Shown here piece by piece: positions 23,417-64,000 of a DNA stretch of 64,000 nucleotides. The stretch is from Phalacrocorax aristotelis. Its lineage: Eukaryota; Chordata; Aves; Suliformes; Phalacrocoracidae. Where the stretch lies: positions 682,001 through 746,000 of the forward strand of contig NC_134288.1 of NCBI RefSeq assembly GCF_949628215.1, given 5' to 3'. The notes beneath the pieces are model-generated. The model was given only the letters and a program-made list of their open reading frames with translations. It did no database searches and had not been told where the DNA came from. The position numbers were made by a program, and so were the translations under genes. Numbering within the stretch: position 1 is the stretch's first letter; every line of letters starts with the position of its first letter.

Positions 23417-26400
23417 CTAAAAAGACAAAACAGAAAGGAGATTTAGCAGACAAGCACCAGAGAGTACAGCATTTCAAAACACCAGTACAGTCAGTTCTCA
23501 ACCTCCAGTTACAAAGCCCCAGTATAAATTTCCCTTCCTACAACATAAGGGTCTATGAAAACAGGGAAGCAGACCTAGTGGCTGCTAACAGCCAGCCATA
23601 AGAACAGACTTGTCAAGCCTGGCAAAGGCAAAATATACACTCAGCCTGGCCTAAGTAGTTATCAAAAGCTCAGAGCAAGTTTAGTGATGGCTCTGTTATG
23701 CTCAGAGACATCAAGACTTTATACGGGAACTGTGAAGGGGCAGCAAAAACTGTTTCAAATGGTTCTTCATTCAAGAAATTCCTTATTCTTTCCTTAGGCC
23801 ATAAACCATTCTCATACATTCTTGTAACTGAGAACTCAGCCACTAAGTTGCAATGGCCTAGGTAGCTCAAGAACACACTTCTAGCACCACAGCAATGATT
23901 GTAAGAGTTGTAATCAGATGAAAGCCGAAAAGAAGTTTGCATAGGAAATTCATCTATACATATGCCTAAACCTTGTAAAAAAATTTTGCATATATTAATG
24001 AATGTAAGCCCTATAATGAATGAAGGTCCTATATCACTACCACTCCAGACAGAAAACAAGAAAACCTGCCTCCCATTAAAAGGTAACTTGGACAAAGCTT
24101 TTGACAAAAAGGCTTAAAAAAATTAAAAATACTAAAGGCAGCAGCAGACAAGTTCCAAGGTCTTTCTGGCTCCAGAAATGCTTGTAGCAGGCATTTGAAA
24201 TAATTGTACAGGTTACAAGAATCAAAAGCCAATATGTCAAGCAAAGCCAGTGGCATCTTAACTTCTAAAACAAGATTTGTTTAAAAAAAATCCATTCATG
24301 TCATAGCTAAGAACTGAACACCTAGAAAAAGGTATCTGAAAGTTGAAACGGATACTATTTCTCACAAAAAGTATTATACTGCAACAAACCCCCTTACTTC
24401 CCATACAGGACTAAGCAGGCTCATCAGCTACAAGGAAGCAAACCCTTCTGCAACAAGGTAATTGCTGTCAGTAACCCAACATAAGGAAAGAGGAAGTAAA
24501 AAAATAAAATTTAAAAAAAAATGAACAACAGATAAATCAGTTGTGAAAACAGCTGATTTTGTAGTAAGATCTTGCCTGTTTTGAACATATACAGATTATA
24601 CACAGACCTGGATCATCCCTACCTGTCAATCAAGGAATCTCTCATGCTGGTAGCAATAGTACTTGGCTGAGCTTCATTCAGCCTGAAGATACTCTCGATG
24701 ACGGAGAGTTCAGTGCTGGTTGTGTCCAGACCACAGAAAGCACACCAGTCATTTACAACCATTCCTGCTGCAATGACCTCACTGCCACGATTCACTGTTC
24801 CAGCCTAGCAAAAACAAAGCAGCAAGAGTTAACAGGGTATGCTGACAGCAACACGTTTCGTTACGCACCCTTACTACAAGTCTTTAGTAGAGGGCCTCAA
24901 CTCACACTCCCGAAAAGATTAAAGTTTCTGCCATCAACAAAATTATAAAGATTTCAGATTAAAAGATTAATCAACAGCCTTTAACCTCTGTAAAGAAAAA
25001 CTGTGTGATGTCCAGTGAAATAAAATCTAACAAGTAGAAAGCACAAAGGCAGAGCAATCACAAAATTCAGAAATTCAGTTGAGCAGGGACAGGATTTTAT
25101 TACTCAATTTTTTTTAAACACTGCCTTTGGCCAAACCACAATCAATCTCACATTCTGTATGAATCAATCAGCACTACGTGCATAATCCCAGCAGAGCAAT
25201 GTTTCAGAAGCAAAATAAAGATGCTAAGCAGCTTATTCAGACTCAGAAGAGACAGGGAAAATGTCTCAGAAGATTTGCTCCATTCAAGTCTTTTCCTCAT
25301 CTCCCACTTGGAACAGCTCTGAGAGGAAACAATATCTCAGAGCCTACAAGATGAAGAAACATTAAAACTGAGAACTGGGTTGGAAGGGAGTGGCAAGAGA
25401 AAACACAAACCCACAAATGCCTTACCACGAGTGGGACCTGGAGCAATGAAGACAGTTCATCCTGATCATCAATTGAAGTTTTGGGGTGCACAATTCCTCC
25501 TTGGTTACTAAAAACACAGTAACTTCCTACCAGCACCTGATCTGCTACCGTTTGTCTGAAAACCTCAACCTTCAGTACATCTGCCAAGATCTCTTCTGTC
25601 TCCTGCAAACAGAAAGAGACAATAAAGCCCTCAGCAAAATGGTATCACAGAATTGGAAGTCAAGCTATTCCTGCACACAACCATTAGCTGGGATCCTCCA
25701 CTTTGAAAGCCTGCCCACACTTTCACAATCCACAGTGGACTGGACTGCAATACTCCAAACATTATCAAATGCTTACACAACCTCTATACTCCAGATGTTT
25801 CCAGTTACCTGTGCATACTGAGCTGGGCCATTATAACTAACACAACACCATGCCTTTACTGGGAAATACTCTTCTCCCCTCTTTCTGGAGGATGTTGGCA
25901 GCAATCAGTTATGTCAATGCCTGTTCTCTGAGCATTCCCTGTGAACCAGTCCTCTTTTGTCCCAGACCACTGGGACAAAATTTTCTTATCCTTCTGTAAA
26001 ACTCTAAGGACTACATTCCCCTCCAGGTTTTCACTGTGAATTATTTTGATTTCTCCTTCTCTTGCCATCTTACTTTACTTTTTACACTTATTTAAAACAT
26101 AATATGCTGTAAAGACCAATACCTTCACCGCACCCCCTTTTTTTTTTCCTTCACACTCCTAACACCAAGTCCCATTTCTTCAACACCTTTAACACAAATT
26201 GAAAGCAAGCACTATAAGGACCTTCACCACCTGTAGCCACACAACACACCTCTCTCTAATGCTATTAAGATATCAGTTCTCAAACATAAAGTAGCAGCAA
26301 CTTTGTCTCCTCTGCCCTTATTTTAAACTTTCATACAAGAACCTTCCATTTTACTTTCAACCCTCTGTAAACATGCACATCACCACATTGCCTCTTTCAA

Positions 26401-28298
26401 CCAGGGCAAATTTCAGCTAGCTCAGTAGTAGCTTGTAAGTACTGCTGTAGTCCTGACTAAACTTTTCTTTATGCTCTCTTTATTACACACATGCACACTC
26501 TCTTTTAATTCATTCAATTTTACATATGCAAAGCAAATTGCACTTGACAAAATACTTCCATATCCCACTCCTTCCCTTCTACAAAGAGCATTTACTACAG
26601 CATGCTAAACAAGAGGGGGCACGCTACACTTAGGATAGGGTCCACATCCACAAATAAAGCTAAATATAGGAAAAGAGGCAAGCCAAGTGAAACCAAGTTA
26701 TAAGTCCAAAATTCAATTTTGAGACTTCTCTCTTGAGAAGTAAGGAAACATGAGGCAGCACAGCCTTCCACATGACTTTAGCTCAGCTGTTAGCATAGGT
26801 CTTCTGATCCCCCCATACATCCAGCAATCCTCAACAACTACAGACCCAAACTGCAGCTTGGCAATCATTTCACACACATCCGCTACGAATTTAAAAGCAT
26901 ATGGAGCCATATACCCTGTCAAGATCTGGATGAACAAGAGCTACATAGTCATTGCAGGTAGTGACATTGCCCAGTGCTGAGAGACGCTCTTCTACTCGCT
27001 GAATTCGTACAGAATCTGGGAGACTATTGCGGATATGTTGAAGCTCTTGGTCTGTTGTACTGCTTGGGACCAACAGTCCATGTCTGTTTCCTAAAATGAT
27101 GCACACACAAAAAAAAAAAAAAAAAAGAGAAAAAAAGAATGTTTCTAGGGTGCTTCTTACTTTCCTGATGTTCATACAATGGCTTGAATTGCCCTTGTGC
27201 AATCCACTCCTCCCAAGCCCAGAATTCAGCCCAAGAGAAATAACGTTACCATTTAAAAATAACACAGCACCACAGGTAAGGGAAAACCAGGATGAAGCAT
27301 AGACTTATCTCAGAGTAGAAATGGGTGAATGGCAGTACCTTTAATCACTTCTCTTTTTCAAAAGAACTAAAGGAAGCCCAGGGTTCTCAATGAAACGCTT
27401 TCACTAGGAACATTCCCTATAAATGCCAATTGCCCTCCAAAATATACTGACACTGCTTGTTTGTATTACTTTACTGTTGCAAAGCAGTAAGGTAAGATGG
27501 ACAAAGACATTCTTTTCAGAGGAATAAAACTCAATCAAGAAGTTCATCTGACTGAATAGGGTCTCACTAACCAGAGACAAAGACTTTTCTTTGACTTTCT
27601 CACCTGTTAATACCCCCACCCCCGCCTGGGCTCTGGCCTCCAGTGCTGGCATGGAACCATTAACCTTAAGAAAAACAAAACTTCTCCCAGTTTACCAGAA
27701 AGTACACTTACACATCTTTAGCCCACCTTCAAGCCATGAGAGGGGATCACTCCCCACTACCCCAGCTTTTTGTTATTGGGCGAGTTTTAGTTTTTCCATT
27801 TTCATTCCTCCTCTTCACACACTTGCATCACTAAAATAAAAACTCTGAGGATGAGGGGCGCTGGCCACCACAGTTAAACCCACAGCACGTCACGGTGTGC
27901 ACCAGCCGAAGGCGGGATTGCCTTCCCATTTCCCCCGGAGTCCTTCGGGCTCTCCTCGCCCCGAGGGCCCGGCCGGGCTCGCGCTCGGGGGCCGAAGGGT
28001 ACCTACCCACACACATTCTGCCGATGATGCGGCAGCCAGCGATAGAGGCGTGCACCACCGGGATGGTCCCGAAAAGCTCTCCCTCGAAGACGCTGCAAGG
28101 AAAAAGCGCCGTCAGGGGGCTGCCGTGGGGCTCGCCGCAGGGGAGAGGGCCAGGCCGCGCCGCCTGCGCCGAGCCCTCGGGATTCCCTCACCTGTAGAAG
28201 TTCTCGGAACCGCCGACAGCTACGAGGCAGTAGGCGTTGGTGAGCTTGGCGAAGCAGCCCAGCTCATTGTTGTTCTCGAAGCTGGCGCGGACAGCCAT
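23407..28298 (-). CDS. EIF6: EIF6, eukaryotic translation initiation factor 6, complete
   Basis: The minus strand carries all six coding exons: 28298-28192, 28092-28007, 27090-26915, 25602-25426, 24804-24623 and 23416-23407. They join in frame to 738 bases, or 245 residues plus stop, which is exactly the length I recall for vertebrate eIF6. It opens [20 protein letters not shown] and ends MRDSLIDSLT. eIF6 is a pentein-fold protein that binds the 60S subunit, is needed for its maturation, and blocks premature joining with 40S until it is released. The known regulatory Ser pair (in DELSSLLQ, 174/175) and Ser235 (ATSMRDS) are present. The start ATG has a strong context (GCCATGG) and sits in a CpG-rich, TATA-less promoter. 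The gene converges on MMP24 and lies tail-to-head with FAM83C, whose 3' end is under 1 kb upstream. I see no defect. Confidence 0.97.
23417..24622. other. EIF6: EIF6 last intron
   Basis: It lies between the exon 5 donor and the 10-base terminal exon. It is AT-rich and I recognise no repeat or RNA gene. Confidence 0.7.
24623..24804 (-). CDS. EIF6: EIF6 coding exon 5 (residues 183-242)
   Basis: The acceptor is TTGCTAG and the donor GTAGGG. It encodes [20 protein letters not shown], then [20 protein letters not shown], and ends [17 protein letters not shown] plus two bases of a split Ser. The frame has no ATG, so an ORF caller that needs a start would miss it. Confidence 0.95.
25426..25602 (-). 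CDS. EIF6: EIF6 coding exon 4 (residues 124-182)
   Basis: The acceptor is TTTGCAG and the donor GTAAGG. It has 59 codons: [40 protein letters not shown], then [19 protein letters not shown]. The adjacent serines in ELSSLL correspond to the casein-kinase-1 target Ser174/175 known for eIF6. Confidence 0.96.
25603..26914. other. EIF6: EIF6 intron 3, nothing recognised
   Basis: No repeat family or small RNA gene could be supported. A short poly-T run is near 26130. Confidence 0.7.
26915..27090 (-). CDS. EIF6: EIF6 coding exon 3 (residues 65-123)
   Basis: The acceptor is CATTTTAG and the donor GTATAT. It encodes [20 protein letters not shown], then [20 protein letters not shown] and VHPDLDR. The exon is 176 bases and ends on a codon border. 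Confidence 0.96.
27105..27136. repeat. Poly-A / A-rich run in EIF6 intron 2
   Basis: A CACAC start is followed by about 18 A and an AG-rich tail, immediately upstream of the exon 3 acceptor. On the gene's strand it is a long T tract that may strengthen the acceptor's pyrimidine tract. Confidence 0.8.
28007..28092 (-). CDS. EIF6: EIF6 coding exon 2 (residues 36-65)
   Basis: The acceptor is CCTTGCAG and the donor GTAGGT. The exon completes Ser36, then reads [20 protein letters not shown] and RIIGRMCV, and ends with one base of Gly65. It lies only 99 bases from exon 1. Confidence 0.95.
28192..28298 (-). CDS. EIF6: EIF6 coding exon 1 (residues 1-35)
   Basis: ATG is at 28296-28298. The exon ends at GGCGGTTCCGAGAACTTC-TACAG followed by GTGAGG. 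It encodes [20 protein letters not shown] through GGSENFY and leaves two bases (AG) for a split Ser. A longer frame continues 5' of this ATG but has no family similarity, so 28298 is the start. Confidence 0.96.
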
Positions 28299-28729
28299 GG
28301 CCGGGGCCACGCACGGCAGCAGGGACAGGCCACTCTCCCAACGGCTGCCTAGGTCTCTGCCGGACTCACGCGGCACTGCCGCTTCCGCTTCCGGCAGCGG
28401 CGAGCGGAAGGCGCGAGGCAGAGCGGCCTCGGCTGCGCCGGGCGGCTACAGCGCCGCAAGCGGCCGGGAGGCACCATCGCCCCGGCCGCCGCCGCTCTGC
28501 CTCCCCGGCCGCGGAAGGGACCCGCCTCGGCGTCATCCCTCGGGGGTCTGCGGGGCAGCAGCACGTCCCCAGGCACCACTCGCTACCGTGGCCTTCGCCA
28601 TGTCACCGTCTGCCCAGATACACCACCAGAGGCTGAGGCCACCCGCTTGCCCTCACAGGCCACCTGCACCTGAAGATGCCACCATGGGCCTGGGAGTGCT
28701 ATTGCTGTCCTGTGAGCCCGGATACACTG

Positions 28730-29135
28730 CCATGGGCCACCACGACCTGTGTGCAGACACAATAAATGTTCAGATGCTACCCATGTGCAGACACGCCATC
28801 CCGGTCCAGGTGTGACCTGTGTCCAAGCACCACCTTTGTGCTGACATCTTCTGTGTACAACAGTGCTCAGTTGCAGGTGCATCATCTGTGTGCAGACATA
28901 CCCATGATCCATATGCCACCCAAGTGCCTCAGCATGTCACTCATGTATAGGGGCCACCTGTGCCCAGGCATGACCTGTGTCAGCTGCCACCTGTGTTCAG
29001 ATAGGAACTTTGTGTAGACACCACCCATGTGGTGATCCCACCCGTGTGCAGTCACCATTTACATGTCAATGTCAACCCTTTGCAGATGCCAACCATGTGT
29101 CTAGACATGCCACCCGTATCCTCCTGGTGTGGCAC
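28730..29135. repeat. Degenerate tandem repeat, unit about 16-25 bases (CCACCTGTGTGCAGACA-like)
   Basis: Between the EIF6 promoter and the FAM83C 3' end the sequence repeats variations on CACCTGTGTGCAGACA: for example near 28745, 28780, 28815, 28888, 28955, 28985, 29040 and 29090. Copies are diverged and unevenly spaced, so this is an old minisatellite. Chance open frames here are by-products of the repeat. Confidence 0.65.
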
Positions 29136-29223
29136 AACTCGGCACAGAGGGGCCCTGGCTAAGCTCAGGGTGCTTACCTCCCCATGAGGGACACAACACA
29201 GCTCTTTCCAGCAGAACGGCTCA

Positions 29224-29229
29224 TTTATT
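29224..29229 (-). terminator. FAM83C: Candidate FAM83C polyadenylation signal AATAAA
   Basis: TTTATT on the plus strand is AATAAA on the gene's strand, about 440 bases after the stop codon. It would end the transcript near 29.2 kb, roughly 0.6 kb before the EIF6 CpG island. It is the first canonical hexamer I noticed downstream of the stop. Confidence 0.5.
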
Positions 29230-29665
29230 TTTAACATTACCCTGCCTTTGACCATTTCTTTTTCAGCACATGGGTACAGGGAGAGGAATCACTTAGTACA
29301 AGGAGAACTTGGGTTCACCCTGAAGACTTCAGTGGCCAAACAGTTTCCAGCTGTAGCAATGGTTTTGCTGTAAGTTTTGCGGGAAATGGTTCTTTCCCAA
29401 ATGGGTAAAAAAAGAACATAGAGGTGTGGATTATGTTTATGTCATCTTCTCTCTCCGGCCACAATCTTGTAATTGAAAATTTGAACTTTACTTGCTAATC
29501 TCATCTGAATCAGTCATCTGCATATATTAGAAACAGCACAGACACCTTTTAATAGGAACAAGACTAATTTGCCATCTGTACTTTGATTTCAAGCCCCAGG
29601 TATGATGATCTGTGGGGAAAAGCAACCCCTTGAAAATAAGACCAAAGGACACCTCAAGGCCCAGG

Positions 29666-62275
<32,610 letters not shown>

Positions 62276-62329
62276 ATCACAGAATCACAGGTTGGAAGGG
62301 ACCTCAGGGATCATCTAGTCCAACCTTTA
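62276..62329 (-). mobile_element. CR1 3' terminal fragment, about 54 bases
   Basis: ATCACAGAATCACAGGTTGG then AAGGGACCTCAGGGATCATC TAGTCCAACC on the plus strand is the reverse complement of a CR1 3' end; the copy is truncated almost at once. Confidence 0.85.
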
Positions 62330-63730
62330 AATCCTTCTAGGAAGGAACATTCAAACACAGGAGTCTGGTGCTATGTGAATGACAATACTGTCCACATGCT
62401 GTGTATTTTGGGATTAGTTAACTCTAGCTTCCCAAAACCATCATGGATCTATTTTTGGAGAAACAATACAGGCAGACATTAATATGTCATTTAAAACGCT
62501 GTGTTGGGAATGCACTGCCCAGGATGCAATGCAGTACATGAAAAGTTGTGCACAGGAGGCACACAGGAGTTCCCAGACTGCAACGCAGACCTCCCCCACC
62601 CCATTCCGCTCACTTACCCCGGGGCTAATAAACTCCACGGAGGCTAACCAGAGAATGAAGAACTGGCTGGACAGTTGATCTAATCAGCTACCCTTTTGTC
62701 TACAAGTTACAAAAACCTGGTAGATTAAATTCAACCAGGCTAAATTAAGTCTAAAAGCTAAATGTCTGCTCTCTAATAATCACTGGGCTGTAGTCAACTG
62801 AGAGAGACAGCCATGCCTAAGTGTGAACCAGCACATTCAGACGATAAATTCTGAGTCCACTGGGATGAATCATGTCCCCAGGGGACTGTCACTCTCCACG
62901 GGCTACAGCTGGAATGGGATGTTTAATTTAGATTAGCTGTCTAGTCTTTAGATCCCTGCAGCCAGAACCAACTCTTACGGGGACTGTGCAAACTGCAAGA
63001 ACAGAAGCAAAGGTATATTTAATCAGAAAATTCTAGTTGCCTGCCAGAGCTGTGCTGCAATGCAGCAAGCAGGCACAGAGTTAGCAGCCACAGACAACAG
63101 ATATGGGGCAAATTTATAACAAAGCTGCTGGTGTAGAAGTGTTACAGGTGTAAGTAAGTGTTAGAGCAGTTTAAAGAATAACATTAACTTAAAAGGTAAG
63201 TTGAACAACTAAACACAGCGTAAGGAAGCTTGGATAAAAAAAACAAATGGAAGGGGCTATAACGTGATGAGCCTTTTTCTGGAGCTGCTTTGCCAGGGTG
63301 ATAATGTCACCTTGGTGGTAACATAAAAGAAGGGTAACATCGCCCTACTCTTTGCCTTCCTAAAAAGTGGAAAAGAGTGTGAATTTTAAAAGACTCATCA
63401 AATGCATACTTTCTACCAGATAAACAACTGCTGCTGATTCTGTAAATTATAGGGATTTCCACTGTCTCCAGCTGGTGTTTGGTAATGATCTACTCTCTCT
63501 CCAGTAATTTCTCATGGACCTAAGCACATATGATGTAAACATCTCCAGTGAGCTTGTCAGGCTGGGCTTCTTCAATGTCGGTGGGGAGAGGCAGAGGTTT
63601 CTGGGGACTCAGTGACCTCACCCTGCAGCAGACATCTGAAACAGGTCATATAAAATGTGCCATGAAAGTGCTCATCTCTCCCCCCTGAGCAGGAGAGCTC
63701 AGGCTACCAAAGTCAGTGACAGAGGCTTAC
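62330..63730. other. Right flank, nothing firm
   Basis: A minus-strand frame ending TAG near 63530 follows an acceptor-like CAG near 63640 (LPLPTDIEEAQPDKLTGDVY), but its phase does not join the 63731-63879 segment. No family recognised. Confidence 0.35.
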
Positions 63731-63879
63731 CATGCAGACATCTAAAATTAGATAAGAGGTATCCTGTCCCTGCTGCCTGGCAAAGAGATAAATGTCTATA
63801 ATTGGCACTCCACAGACCGACTGGCCAATTTTTGCCAGCAATTTTTTCCACTTATCTGGAAGCGTTGTCTGCACACCTT
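63731..63879 (-). other. Orphan exon-like segment, unidentified
   Basis: On the minus strand a pyrimidine-rich acceptor (CTTTCTCTGTTGATTGCAG) precedes 149 bases open in one frame (two bases plus 49 codons, GVQTTLPDKWKKLLAKIGQS at the start, LILDVCM at the end), followed by ATG|GTAAGC, a near-ideal donor. The other two frames have stops. I do not recognise the protein. In other vertebrates the next gene beyond FAM83C is UQCC1 on this strand, but the segment does not resemble what I recall of UQCC1. It may be an exon of a gene starting to the right, an alternative FAM83C 5' exon, or chance. Confidence 0.3.
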
Positions 63880-64000
63880 CTGCAATCAACAGAGAAAGAC
63901 AAGGGGAAAATTCCCTCTGGCTAAACACACACACCAAGTCCAACTTCCCAGTCAATGTCCCTAGGCAGCTATAATCTGGCTGATACCTGAGCTCAGTCAG

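Larger units (their letters stand above)
27890..28600 (-). promoter_or_regulatory. EIF6: EIF6 CpG-island promoter
   Basis: This stretch is sharply GC- and CpG-richer than its surroundings and covers EIF6 exons 1-2 and the upstream flank. No TATA box is visible near the ATG. About 80-100 bases upstream of the ATG (28378-28395) are two adjacent CTTCCG motifs, which read CCGGAAGCGGAAG on the gene's strand: paired ETS/GABP-type sites common in housekeeping promoters. The transcription start itself cannot be placed from sequence. Confidence 0.7.

Noticed and set aside
28237-28815. 192-codon plus-strand frame across the EIF6 first exon
   Set aside because: It is the opposite strand of EIF6 exon 1 and its CpG island; high GC removes stops.
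63533-63640. Second candidate exon near the right edge (LPLPTDIEEAQPDKLTGDVY, stop TAG)
   Set aside because: The acceptor phase does not fit the donor of the 63731-63879 segment, and no family similarity was seen.

Overview
The window is vertebrate nuclear DNA and most likely avian. It carries many CR1 LINE copies, several ending at the 3' side in the short ATTCTATG/ATTCTGTG repeats typical of bird CR1. It also carries LTR-retrovirus remnants of a kind common in birds, and compact genes with conserved exon borders. I cannot name the species.

Three protein genes can be read, in the order MMP24 - EIF6 - FAM83C. The same order is known on human 20q11.22, so this is a conserved synteny block. 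MMP24 (plus strand) is represented by its last four coding exons (8730-13822): hinge, hemopexin domain, furin-type stem, membrane segment and cytoplasmic tail. Its catalytic exons must lie left of the window, since bases 1-8729 look like intron. EIF6 (minus strand, 28298 to 23407) is complete: six coding exons that splice in frame to exactly 245 residues, starting in a CpG-rich promoter. FAM83C (minus strand, 61533 to 29666) is also complete in four coding exons, 596 codons, with the DUF1669 domain built from exons 1-3 plus the start of exon 4.

Layout: 1-8729 is MMP24 intron with a long antisense CR1; 8730-13822 the MMP24 exons, with an antisense CR1 in the last intron; 13823-23406 the MMP24 3' UTR and convergent intergenic DNA with two plus-strand CR1 copies; 23407-28600 EIF6; 28600-29220 a short spacer made largely of a degenerate tandem repeat; 29224-61533 FAM83C, whose 18.5-kb last intron is crowded with CR1 copies of several ages and a rearranged endogenous-retrovirus remnant; 61534-64000 upstream DNA with an orphan exon-like segment at the right edge that I could not identify.

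The three genes do not form a pathway. MMP24 is a membrane metalloproteinase, EIF6 a 60S ribosome anti-association factor, and FAM83C a CK1-binding scaffold. I found no convincing undescribed system. The best leads are the orphan exon near 63.8 kb, the gag-protease block lying inside a single LTR, and two CR1 copies that share the same reading-frame breaks on either side of EIF6.
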